Part shown: positions 7,854 through 14,144 of the stretch, in pieces | How the letters are laid out: each line of letters opens with the position of its first letter | Position numbering within the stretch: position 1 is the stretch's first letter | Source: DATECU01 sp035286745 | GTDB lineage: Bacteria; Acidobacteriota; Vicinamibacteria; Fen-336 | Assembly (NCBI GenBank): GCA_035286745.1 | Contig: DATECU010000177.1 | Coordinates: 1 to 18,364 of the forward strand | Direction: 5' to 3' | DNA length: 18,364 nucleotides | Notes under the pieces: generated by a model | Database searches by the model: none | Told to the model about the DNA's origin: nothing | Seen by the model: only the letters and a program-made list of their open reading frames with translations | Translations under genes and position numbers: made by a program

Positions 7854-8446
7854 CACGGTTTCGCCGGCGCGCCTCCGTCACTCACCGTCACCTTACGGAT
7901 GACCAGCCGAACCGTCGGCCTATCCCCCTCGACCCGGGTCTCGGCCAGCTTGTCCACCACCTCCATTCCGGCAACCACCTCTCCGAAGACGGTGTACTGC
8001 CGGAGCAACGAGGGCTGTTCCGTTAGGCAGATGAAGAACTGACTGCCCCCGCTGTCTGGGCTCGAGGGCCTGCGGGCTGCGGCCACCACCCCGCGAGCGA
8101 AGGGTACCTCGGAGAACTCGGCCTTCAGCAGGCCCAGGCCGCCGGTGCCGTAACGCGCCGCCTGCCTGGGGTCCTTGGACAGAGGATCGCCGCCCTGAAT
8201 GATGCCCCGGGGGATGAGGCGGTGAAAGGTGGTCCCCTCGTAACCTCCGGCCTTTGCGGTCTTCAGGAAGTGACGCACATGGCCGGGAGCCAGGTCGGGC
8301 CGGAGGCGGATCGAGAAGGACCCCGCCTCCGTCTCCACCACCGCCTCCGGGGCCAGGGGAGCGGCCTGCGGTGTCTCAGCAGCTCGGACTGCGGGGGCCG
8401 AGGCCAAGGCCAGAGCGGCCACGGCGAGGCGGCACCACAGGCTCAT
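7853..8446 (-). CDS. Exported cyclophilin-type peptidyl-prolyl isomerase
   Basis: 197 aa. A GGGAGG sits 8 bases before ATG 8446, a good ribosome site. Residues 1-22 are a signal peptide with an Ala-rich core ending AVRA, so the protein acts in the periplasm or outside. The cyclophilin fold follows: TTFHRLIPRGIIQGGDP (F74-H75-R76, the catalytic Arg, and Q84-G-G) and GGSQFFI (S135-Q-F-F). The Trp that makes eukaryotic cyclophilins cyclosporin-sensitive is not apparent, as is usual in bacterial ones. The role is cis-trans isomerisation of X-Pro bonds, probably helping exported proteins fold; secreted M4 and C25 peptidases are encoded nearby. It is first in a two-gene unit with the RR-PilZ gene. 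Confidence 0.92.
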   Translation of the reverse strand: MSLWCRLAVAALALASAPAVRAAETPQAAPLAPEAVVETEAGSFSIRLRPDLAPGHVRHFLKTAKAGGYEGTTFHRLIPRGIIQGGDPLSKDPRQAARYGTGGLGLLKAEFSEVPFARGVVAAARRPSSPDSGGSQFFICLTEQPSLLRQYTVFGEVVAGMEVVDKLAETRVEGDRPTVRLVIRKVTVSDGGAPAKP

Positions 8447-8524
8447 GAAGCATCCTCCCGGTAAGAGCCCTATGGTATCTCAGGCCGACCGTGGGAAGAC
8501 GGCCCGCAAGTGGGGGACAAGAAG

Positions 8525-8548
8525 AGGGGGCCCCGAGAGGGGCCCCCT
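8525..8548 (-). terminator. Strong hairpin terminator after the M4 peptidase
   Basis: GGGGGCCCC (8526-8534) and GGGGCCCCC (8539-8547) form a perfect 9-bp stem around a GAGA loop, extended by an A-T pair at 8525/8548. On the minus strand it lies 25 bases past the peptidase stop and is followed by a pyrimidine run (TCTTCTTGT), matching an intrinsic terminator. It also separates the peptidase from the cyclophilin gene downstream. Confidence 0.75.
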
Positions 8549-8572
8549 TGCATGCACCGGTGACGGAGCCGG

Positions 8573-10129
8573 CTAGTTCACGTTGATGGCGGAATAGGCC
8601 GACGCCACCGCGTTGTACTCGGCGGAGCCGGAACCGTAGAGCGCCTTGGCTGCATTCAGGTTGGCGGTGCGGGCGGCCGCGTACTTGGTGGACGAGGTCA
8701 TGTAGTCGGCGATGGCCTTGTACCAGATACGCGCGGCCTTGTCCCGGCCAATCCCGGTGACCACCCGGCCGTTGCACTTGCTGGTGCCGCCGTTCGCCAG
8801 CAGGTAGAACATGTGGTTGTTGGGGCCCGACGAGTAGTGGACGTTCAGACCTCCCAGGCTGCTCGACCAGCAGGCCGGGCTGCGACCGTCCTTGGCGGGA
8901 TCGTTCATGTAACGCAGCGCATAGCGTTGCGTGTAGGTACCGCCCGAGTAGTTGGCGCGGTAGATGCGCTCGCCGATCCACCAGTCGGGGGTGTCGACGC
9001 TGCTGTTGACCGCATACTCGACCAGGCTGCCGAAGATGTCGGAGTTCGACTCGTTGAGGCCGCCCGACTCGCCGCTGTAGGTGAGGTTGGCCTCTCGGCT
9101 CATCACCCCGTGGGACATCTCGTGAGCGGCCACGTCGAGCGAGACCAGCGGGTAGAAGGTGGAAGCCCCGTCACCGTAGGTCATGCAGAAGCAGGAATCG
9201 CTCCAGAAGGCGTTCTCGTACGAGCTGCCGTAGTGGACCCGCAGGTAGGTGCGGCGGCCGGCTCCGTCGATGCCGTTGCGGCCGAACATGGTCTTGTAGT
9301 AGTCCCAGGTGGCCATCAGGCCGGCGTGGGCGTCGGCCCCCGCGGTGGCGCGGTCGGAGCTGTCCTTGACGCCGTTGCCGAACACGTTGTTCGAACGGCT
9401 GAAGGTGGTGCAGGTCCCCGAGGTCCGGTTGTTCATGTCGCAGGTGTAGGTGCTGCCCTTGTTGAGGTCGCGGAGGTAGTAGGTGCCGCCGGTTGCGTCG
9501 GTCGCCACCGACCGGGTCCCCATGTACATGGTCTTCCCAGTGCCCGTCGAGGCCGAGGTCTCGAGCGAGTCGTAGGTCCAGACGACATCCCCGCTGTGGG
9601 CGTCCACGAAGGAGTCCCACTGACCGGTCTCCTGCCGGCGGTTCTCGACCAGCACCCTGACCCGCCAGGTGAGCCGATCGATGTCGCTGCGTTCGCCGCG
9701 CGGCAGCACCACCAACTCGGCGGTTGCCTGGTGCTTGCCCACCACGGCGAGCTGGTTGACCACGGTCTTCACCGCCTCTTCCTGACCGATCTTCGGGGCC
9801 ACCTCGACCTCGATGTTGCCGGCGAGCGAGTTGGTCAGCTCGAGGTTGCCCTCGGTGTCGACGTGGGTGATGGCCTCGCCTTCGAAGACCCTGACGCCCT
9901 TGTAGAACTGGTCGTAGCGGACGTGACTCAGGCCTTTCTCATCGGCCCGACTGCTGCGGACCTTGAGTCCGGTGGTATCGGCCGAAAGGCCGTAGTCGGC
10001 CAGGTTGGCCGCGAAGTGGACCTCGCCTACGGCCAGAGCCCGGTTCTTGGAGGCTCCGTCGCCAGCCGTGAGCAGTCCCGCCCAGGCGACCGCCAGGGTC
10101 GCCAGGATTCCAAAGGATCTCTGTCTCAT
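8573..10129 (-). CDS. Secreted M4 (thermolysin-family) zinc metallopeptidase precursor
   Basis: 518 aa, the usual length for an M4 preproenzyme. Residues 1-26 are a signal peptide. A propeptide of FTP and PepSY type follows (about 35-195), including YKGVRVFEGEAITHVDTEG; it would act as chaperone and inhibitor. The catalytic domain carries the zinc motif HEMSH: H336 and H340 as ligands, E337 as general base, E360 in GGLNESNSD as third ligand. H431 in VHYSSGPNNH matches the thermolysin transition-state His. The M4 C-terminal domain runs to the end. Several Cys pairs (for example the CDMNNRTSGTC region) suggest disulfides in an exported protein. The likely role is extracellular protein breakdown. 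The gene is single, with its own leader of about 115 bases and its own terminator. Confidence 0.95.
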   Translation of the reverse strand: MRQRSFGILATLAVAWAGLLTAGDGASKNRALAVGEVHFAANLADYGLSADTTGLKVRSSRADEKGLSHVRYDQFYKGVRVFEGEAITHVDTEGNLELTNSLAGNIEVEVAPKIGQEEAVKTVVNQLAVVGKHQATAELVVLPRGERSDIDRLTWRVRVLVENRRQETGQWDSFVDAHSGDVVWTYDSLETSASTGTGKTMYMGTRSVATDATGGTYYLRDLNKGSTYTCDMNNRTSGTCTTFSRSNNVFGNGVKDSSDRATAGADAHAGLMATWDYYKTMFGRNGIDGAGRRTYLRVHYGSSYENAFWSDSCFCMTYGDGASTFYPLVSLDVAAHEMSHGVMSREANLTYSGESGGLNESNSDIFGSLVEYAVNSSVDTPDWWIGERIYRANYSGGTYTQRYALRYMNDPAKDGRSPACWSSSLGGLNVHYSSGPNNHMFYLLANGGTSKCNGRVVTGIGRDKAARIWYKAIADYMTSSTKYAAARTANLNAAKALYGSGSAEYNAVASAYSAINVN

Positions 10130-10252
10130 CGCTTCCTATTCTCCTCATCGGAATGTAGAGAGACCCCTTCGACTGGATGCCTGCGCAGTCGCAAACGGGG
10201 CACCCGAATCCCTTGTAGCGTTCAGCCAGATGTGCGTCGAAAGAGTTGAAGG

Positions 10253-10282
10253 AGCTTACGGACGGCGTCTGGCGGCTGTCAA
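10253..10282 (-). promoter_or_regulatory. Candidate promoter of the M4 peptidase, with a long leader
   Basis: On the minus strand a perfect TTGACA (10282-10277) lies 18 bases before TAAGCT (10258-10253), which keeps the three most conserved -10 positions. Transcription would start near 10245, giving a leader of about 115 bases. The leader can form CGACTG/CAGTCG (10170-10175 with 10186-10191) and a small CGGG/CCCG hairpin (10196-10206). I see no known riboswitch in it. The rest of 10283-10425 holds only the hairpin at 10386-10412. Confidence 0.4.
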
Positions 10283-10385
10283 GAACTGTCCGGTGTGGAA
10301 AAACAACCGGGCGGTCGGACTGCGGCGCCGCCAATGGGTCGGTTGACCTGGGTGGGGCGGCGGCTACGGCGGCGAGAATCGGCCC

Positions 10386-10412
10386 TGCGGCGCGACGGGG
10401 GGTCGCGCCGCA
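10386..10412 (-). terminator. Perfect 11-bp hairpin downstream of the Cys-rich small gene
   Basis: TGCGGCGCGAC (10386-10396) and GTCGCGCCGCA (10402-10412) pair perfectly across a GGGGG loop (CCCCC on the transcript). CCC (10383-10385) and GGG (10414-10416) can extend the stem past one bulged A. It starts 14 bases past the stop of the small minus-strand gene, the position of a terminator, but no clear T-tract follows on that strand (GGGCCGATTCTC). Confidence 0.55.
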
Positions 10413-10425
10413 AGGGACCAGGGAA

Positions 10426-10704
10426 CTACGGCTTGTCGGTCGCCGGCTTGTCGGCGGCCTTCTCGGCGGCCTTCTTGCAGCATTCGGCGGCGCCGTCCTT
10501 CTTGTGCTCGCACTTGCCGTCCTTGCAGCAATCGGCCATCGCCGCCTTGTCCTTGTCCTTGCGGTCGCAGTGGCCGGCCTTGGCGCCGTCGGCGGTCGCT
10601 GCCGCGTCCTTCTTGCTGCAGTCCTTCTTCATGCCCTCGTGGGCATAGGCCGACAACCCCAGAAGACCGGCGAACCCGACCGCCAAGAGAACCTTCATCC
10701 GCAT
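10426..10704 (-). CDS. Small exported Cys/Lys-rich protein, possible metal binder
   Basis: 92 aa. AGGGAGG is 7 bases before ATG 10704, so this start is well supported over the Met two codons on. Residues 1-21 form a signal peptide ending SAYA, which would leave His22 as the mature N-terminus (HEGMKKD). The mature part is Lys/Ala/Asp-rich with seven Cys (29, 46, 59, 60, 65, 75, 76) and His at 22, 45 and 67, arranged as GHC, DCCKDGKCEHK and ECCKK, then a charged Lys-rich tail. Clustered Cys and His in an exported basic peptide suggest metal (copper, zinc) binding or disulfide-knotted structure. I do not recognise a named family. It stands alone, with its own leader and a hairpin after the stop. 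Confidence 0.72.
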   Translation of the reverse strand: MRMKVLLAVGFAGLLGLSAYAHEGMKKDCSKKDAAATADGAKAGHCDRKDKDKAAMADCCKDGKCEHKKDGAAECCKKAAEKAADKPATDKP

Positions 10705-10717
10705 GCTCTTCCTCCCT

Positions 10718-10764
10718 GCCCGCGAGCGGGCCTCGTGTTTGACCTCAGTGCTTGCGACGAGGCC
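10718..10764 (-). promoter_or_regulatory. Structured leader of the Cys-rich gene with two exclusive hairpins
   Basis: ACGAGGCC (10757-10764) and GGCCTCGT (10729-10736) form a perfect 8-bp inverted repeat with a 20-base loop. GCCCG (10718-10722) and CGGGC (10727-10731) form a second hairpin ending next to the Shine-Dalgarno (10711-10717). The two share 10729-10731, so they cannot form together. This could be a translation switch or simply chance in GC-rich DNA. Confidence 0.25.
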
Positions 10765-10830
10765 ACCGCGGGGTGGGGGCCAGTCCGCAAGGGAAACGAC
10801 TCACGAGCGTAGCCGGGCGTTGGCGACGGG

Positions 10831-11382
10831 TCAAGCCAGGAGCGTCCACACGCCCACCGTCACGAAGAGCGCGGCGGCGGTCCAGCGCACCGCCTTCATG
10901 GGAATGCGGTGGGCCAGGGCCTCACCCACCAGGACCGCGGGCACGTTGGCGATCATCATCCCCAGCGTGGTCCCCAGTACCACGATGGCGAGGCCCCGGT
11001 AGCGCGCGCCTAGCGCAATGGTGGCGAGCTGGGTCTTGTCCCCCATTTCGGCCAGGAAGAAGGCCACGGTCGTGGTCAGAAAGGCCCCGCTTCGGAGCAG
11101 GCGTGGGTCGCCCTCCAGGCTGTCCGGCTTGAGCGTCCACAGGCCGAAACCGATGAAGGAGCAGCCGACGATCACGCGCAAGGCCTGCGGTGAGAGCCCT
11201 TGGGCCACCACCACGCCCAGGCTGCCGGCGAGCGCGTGGTTGAGGAGCGTGGCCACCAGGATGCCCGCCATGATGGCCCAGGGTCGGCGGAGCTTGGCCG
11301 CCAGCACGAAGGAGAGGAGCTGGGTCTTGTCGCCGATCTCGGCCAGGGCGACCAGGATGGTCGAGGTGAGGAAGGCCTCCAT
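10831..11382 (-). CDS. TMEM165/GDT1 (UPF0016) family cation transporter
   Basis: 183 aa, the normal bacterial length, with about six TM helices in two homologous halves. Each half carries the family signature E-x-G-D-K-T-Q: E15-I-G-D-K-T20 in the first and E112-M-G-D-K-T117 in the second. These face the membrane centre and carry cations. Relatives move Mn2+ or Ca2+ against H+ (GDT1, TMEM165, and bacterial Mn2+ exporters such as MneA). Mn2+ export is the best guess here. It begins 16 bases after the kinase stop with no clear ribosome site of its own, so it is probably co-transcribed with the kinase. No yybP-ykoY manganese riboswitch is seen before it. Confidence 0.9.
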   Translation of the reverse strand: MEAFLTSTILVALAEIGDKTQLLSFVLAAKLRRPWAIMAGILVATLLNHALAGSLGVVVAQGLSPQALRVIVGCSFIGFGLWTLKPDSLEGDPRLLRSGAFLTTTVAFFLAEMGDKTQLATIALGARYRGLAIVVLGTTLGMMIANVPAVLVGEALAHRIPMKAVRWTAAALFVTVGVWTLLA

Positions 11383-11398
11383 GGAAGAGAGCGGGGAC

Positions 11399-12940
11399 CT
11401 ACCGCCAGTCGAGGGAGATGTCCTTGGTGATCAGGTTCTGGCTGACCTCCAGCGTCCGCTGTTCACCGGGCAGAAAGGTCCCCGAGAGCCAGGCGTTCTT
11501 GCTGTTCCCGTCCCAGCTCACGTTGACCCTGAGCTTGTGACGGCCGGGGGTCACCTCCAGCATCTGGTCCAGGCTTCCCTTGCGCAGCCTGAAGGACAGG
11601 ATCTTCTTGCTCACCCGGCCTTCGAGCTTTTGTTCGAGCACCAGATCGTCGTCGAACCAGAGCTTCAGCACGCCGCTCCTCAGGCGATGGTCGAACTCTA
11701 CGGCGAGCCGGGCCGGCCCTTCGCCGGCCGTGGCCGGCATGGTCTCGACAGTGGTGGCTGGCATCGCGGCCGCTCGGCTAGGCGCCTCCAGCAGGCGCGC
11801 CTTCGGCTTCGGGCGCAGCAGCCAGACTCCCAACACGACCAGGGAGACCAGGCCCAGCATCCCGGCCGCCAGCAGGACGACGCGTCGGGGGAGGCGCCGC
11901 GGCGGCCCGGCATGCCTCTCCTCCAGCAGGTGGACCAGCGGCGAATCGGCCTCCACCGTCTCCAGGCCGGAGGCCGGCGAAGCCAGGAGCGTCGCACGCG
12001 GCCGCGAGACCACGGTGCCGCTGGCCCGCGCCTCCCTCCAGCCCCCGCGGTGGCGGGGCAGCCGGCCCCCCAGCAGGTCCTCGATGTCTTCGGCCAGCGA
12101 GCGGCCGTCGGGGTAGCGCTGTTCCCGGGCCTTGGCCAGCGAACGCGCCGACAGGTAGTCCGCGTCCGCGGGCAGCCCCGGGGCAAGGGAGCGGGGCGGG
12201 GGCGGGTCCTGCTGCACCACCTGAGCCAGCATGCCGGTCAGAGTGTCGGCGAAGAAGGGGCGGCGTCCGGTCAGGAGCTCGTAGAGCACGGTCCCCAGCG
12301 AGAAGAGGTCGCTGCGTGCATCCAACGGCTCGCCGAGCGCCTGTTCGGGCGACATGTTGGCGGGCGTGCCGAAGAGCTGTCCGGCCGCCGTCAACTGCGA
12401 GGCGGGGACCTTGGCGATGCCGAAGTCCATGATTTTGGGCTGGCCGTTCGGCAGCAGCATCACGTTGGCCGGCTTCACGTCGCGGTGCACGATGCCCTGG
12501 CTGTGGGCGGTGTGAAGCGCGTCGGCCAGCCGGGCCACGATGCGGAGCGCCTCCCGCCAGTCCAGCCGGTCGCCGGCCGCCGCCAGCTCGGCCAGGGTGC
12601 GCCCCTCCAGGTATTCGAGCGTTATGTACGGCACGCCCGCGGCCCCGTCGCGACCCACGTCGTGGACCACCACGATGTTGGGATGAGACAGCCCGGCGGC
12701 GGCTCGCGCCTCGGTCAGGAAGCGCTGCTCGAAGGCCTCACGCTCGATGGGGCCGAACGACGCGGCCAGGCTCAGGGTCTTGACCGCCACCCGCCGGTCC
12801 AGCGCCGGGTCCCAGGCCTCGTACACCACCCCCATGGCGCCGCGACCCAGCTCTCGGCGCACTTCGTACCGGCCTATCTTCTCGGGGAGGGGCTCGACCA
12901 CTTTCACGTCCTCGGCGGCTCGCCTCTCCTCCGAGGGCAT
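11399..12940 (-). CDS. Transmembrane Ser/Thr protein kinase (Hanks type, PknB-like)
   Basis: 513 aa from ATG 12940. The frame is open upstream, but that part overlaps the previous gene and is Arg/Pro shadow. GGAG lies almost against this ATG, so an internal GTG cannot be excluded. The kinase domain is residues 25-290: G-loop GRGAMG (32-37), Lys54, aC Glu77, HRD (152-154) with K156 and N159, DFG 172-174, and GTPANMSPEQ in the activation segment. All catalytic residues are present. A Thr/Ser/Arg-rich juxtamembrane region (300-350) leads to one TM helix (354-375). The outer 377-513 is a beta-rich domain ending in an LxVTPGRHKLRVNV-type strand pattern, a possible sensor with no PASTA repeats. It lies in a minus-strand run with the nucleotidyltransferase before it (32 bases) and the TMEM165-like transporter after it. 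Confidence 0.93.
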   Translation of the reverse strand: MPSEERRAAEDVKVVEPLPEKIGRYEVRRELGRGAMGVVYEAWDPALDRRVAVKTLSLAASFGPIEREAFEQRFLTEARAAAGLSHPNIVVVHDVGRDGAAGVPYITLEYLEGRTLAELAAAGDRLDWREALRIVARLADALHTAHSQGIVHRDVKPANVMLLPNGQPKIMDFGIAKVPASQLTAAGQLFGTPANMSPEQALGEPLDARSDLFSLGTVLYELLTGRRPFFADTLTGMLAQVVQQDPPPPRSLAPGLPADADYLSARSLAKAREQRYPDGRSLAEDIEDLLGGRLPRHRGGWREARASGTVVSRPRATLLASPASGLETVEADSPLVHLLEERHAGPPRRLPRRVVLLAAGMLGLVSLVVLGVWLLRPKPKARLLEAPSRAAAMPATTVETMPATAGEGPARLAVEFDHRLRSGVLKLWFDDDLVLEQKLEGRVSKKILSFRLRKGSLDQMLEVTPGRHKLRVNVSWDGNSKNAWLSGTFLPGEQRTLEVSQNLITKDISLDWR

Positions 12941-12972
12941 CCCTCCAGGAGGCGGCTCACTCGCCGATCTTC

Positions 12973-13533
12973 TCACAGCTCGGCTGCCGCCCGTCTCCAC
13001 AGGTCGTCGACGCCGAGGACAGCGGCCCACTTGTCGAGGTAGGCCCGGTCGAGTCGGTCCCCACACACCTGGACAACACCCAAGGCGTCGGCGAGCTGCT
13101 GCTCTGAGCCGCCAGTCTTGCGGGCCCACTCGAGCTTGCTGAGGATCGTGTCCTCGGCGGTGGCAATCGAGACCGCCAGCCCCCCGAGGTCGCGGCGCTG
13201 CCGGCGCGAGAACTCCTCCCGGCTGAAGGGCCGTTCCTTGCGGATGATGAGGTCGATCTTGAACGCCGTCTCCGGGTCGATCACGTTGAACACCCGCCGA
13301 CTGCGTAGCGCCTCGCGGGCGAGGCCTGCGTCCGCGTAATACCCGTCGGCGGCGAGCGCGGCCACCAGATCGTCCAGGGCTCGGGGGGTGGGGTCGACCA
13401 CGATATCCGCATCATTGGTGGCGCGCGGCAATCCATGGTGGCTGCTGGCGACCGATCCCGCGACCATGTAGTCGATGCCCAGCGCTTCCAGCGTGCGCAC
13501 CAGGCGCCCCATCACCTCCTCCTCGAGGCTCAC
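12973..13533 (-). CDS. Nucleotidyltransferase-like protein (AbiEii/DUF6036 type)
   Basis: 186 aa from GTG 13533, which overlaps the previous stop as GTGA. ATG 13512, seven codons inside, has a far better ribosome site (GAGGAGGAGG just before it) and would give 179 aa; either is possible. The minimal nucleotidyltransferase core is clear: G26-S27 in MVAGSVASSHHG, then RATNDADIVVD with D41 and D43 as metal-binding DxD, and D94 in FKIDLII as third carboxylate. ATAEDTILSKLEWAR follows, the usual helix of AbiEii-type and DUF6036-type proteins. Some relatives are toxins that add nucleotides to RNA or proteins; others have no known role. The 88-aa gene before it is its likely partner. The full catalytic set suggests it is active. 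Confidence 0.8.
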   Translation of the reverse strand: MSLEEEVMGRLVRTLEALGIDYMVAGSVASSHHGLPRATNDADIVVDPTPRALDDLVAALAADGYYADAGLAREALRSRRVFNVIDPETAFKIDLIIRKERPFSREEFSRRQRRDLGGLAVSIATAEDTILSKLEWARKTGGSEQQLADALGVVQVCGDRLDRAYLDKWAAVLGVDDLWRRAAAEL

Positions 13534-13796
13534 GGCTCCTGCAACTCCCGGTCGGGCCAGACGCGGCGGGTGATGGCGTCGCCGTGCAGCATGCGGAAGA
13601 ACGCCCGCCGCACTTCATCCTCGCCATACTCGGGGTGACGCGCCCTGATTCCCGCGCGCGACGTCTCCCGGGCGAGCCGGGTCAGTCTGAAGGCGATTGC
13701 CATCCGCTGCGGCCCCGACATGCGCCGCAACATGGCGAGTTGCGCCGCCCAGGCCTCGGGGGTCGTATCCGCGGGCCGTTCGGGGACGAGCAGCAT
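13530..13796 (-). CDS. Small helical protein paired with the nucleotidyltransferase (possible antitoxin)
   Basis: 88 aa from ATG 13796. The frame is open much further upstream, but that part reads through the dispersed repeat and looks noncoding. The sequence is helical and charged: AAQLAMLRRMSGPQRMAIAF, then RETSRAGIRARHPEYGEDEV, then RRAFFRMLHGDAITRRVW. The pattern 'LRRM...R...A..LT......AGIR.RHP...E.E.RR.....LHG' is one I recall from small proteins encoded just before AbiEii/DUF6036-type nucleotidyltransferases in several phyla. No domain name comes to mind. The 4-base GTGA overlap with the nucleotidyltransferase points to fixed-ratio production, as in toxin-antitoxin pairs. The antitoxin role is inference. 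The ribosome site before 13796 is weak. Confidence 0.65.
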   Translation of the reverse strand: MLLVPERPADTTPEAWAAQLAMLRRMSGPQRMAIAFRLTRLARETSRAGIRARHPEYGEDEVRRAFFRMLHGDAITRRVWPDRELQEP

Positions 13797-13874
13797 GAGG
13801 GCGAGTCTACACCTCGTGACGGCTCTTGACCGGTCGGCTCCCAGCGCGGCCAGGGCCGCACTCAAGCGAACGGA

Positions 13875-13915
13875 AACCACAGAGGCGCAGAGGCACAGAG
13901 AAGGAGAAGAGGAAA
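13875..13915. repeat. Dispersed 'accacagaggcacagag' type repeat
   Basis: The stretch reads AACCACAGAGGCGCAGAGGC then ACAGAGAAGGAGAAGAGGAAA, a quasi-tandem of CAGAGGC units. Reverse-complemented it gives the 'CTCTGTGCCTCTGCGCCTCTGTGG' type of string that I know as a scattered intergenic repeat in Acidobacteriota, Planctomycetota, Verrucomicrobiota and others, often noticed because it translates as LCASVPLW-like junk. Its base composition is unlike the surrounding GC-rich DNA. Identity is from memory. Confidence 0.6.
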
Positions 13916-13941
13916 CCGCCGGCCAGAAGCGGAACCGGCGG
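13916..13941. repeat. 7-bp hairpin next to the dispersed repeat
   Basis: CCGCCGG (13916-13922) and CCGGCGG (13935-13941) are perfect inverted repeats with a 12-base loop, starting right where the purine-rich repeat ends. It may belong to the same element. Confidence 0.4.
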
Positions 13942-13945
13942 CGAT

Positions 13946-14065
13946 CGGCCCGCGCGCTCGAGCATCGAGGTGTCCGCCGCGCGACTCGCGAGGCCCGAAT
14001 CGTAGTCCAATGACAATGGCCGAGCGTCGGAGCGCGGAGCGGCACCTCGATGCCAGCACGGGCCG
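13946..14065. repeat. Long imperfect inverted repeat (about 120 bases)
   Basis: GCATCGAGGTG (13962-13972) is exactly inverted at 14043-14053 (CACCTCGATGC). Outside it CGGCCCG (13946-13952) pairs with CGGGCCG (14059-14065), and inside it CCGC/CGCGC (13975-13983) pairs imperfectly with GCGCGGAGCGG (14032-14042). The whole could fold as one arm with a loop of about 50 bases. Possible natures: palindromic mobile remnant, structured RNA, or double-strand terminator for the flanking minus-strand gene. Confidence 0.5.
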
Positions 14066-14144
14066 GAACGTAGCGTTCAGCCCCCGGCCCTCATGCAACA
14101 TGCGCAGTAACGGAGCCCCTGGAGGTACCGAGCAGGCCAGTAGT

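Larger units (their letters stand above)
13797..14144. other. Noncoding stretch with dispersed repeat and inverted repeats
   Basis: This 348-base gap lies between the 88-aa gene and the PLP-enzyme gene, both minus strand. Reading frames across it give only Arg/Ser-rich or repeat-derived translations. It holds the purine-rich repeat at 13875-13915, a 7-bp hairpin at 13916-13941, a long imperfect inverted repeat at 13946-14065, and GCCCCTG/CAGGGGC (14115-14121 with 14146-14152) overlapping the end of the PLP-enzyme gene. No tRNA or known RNA was recognised. Confidence 0.6.

Noticed and set aside
8813..10249. 478-codon plus-strand frame opposite the M4 peptidase
   Set aside because: No domain; the minus strand encodes all thermolysin-family residues.
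10130..10282. A cyclic di-GMP (GEMM) or other known riboswitch before the M4 gene
   Set aside because: I compared the leader by eye with the conserved GEMM core and found no GCAAA...GACGCAAAG-type match on the gene's strand.
11018..13042. 674-codon plus-strand frame spanning the transporter and kinase genes
   Set aside because: It crosses two well-supported genes on the other strand and their intergenic gap, with no motif of its own.
13530..14045. A longer 171-aa version of the 88-aa protein
   Set aside because: The extra N-terminal part translates the dispersed repeat (LCLCASVVSVRLS) and is not protein-like; the helical conserved-looking part begins near ATG 13796.
13946..14065. An integron attC site
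   Set aside because: The palindrome lacks recognisable RYYYAAC/GTTRRRY ends, and no integrase or cassette array is present.
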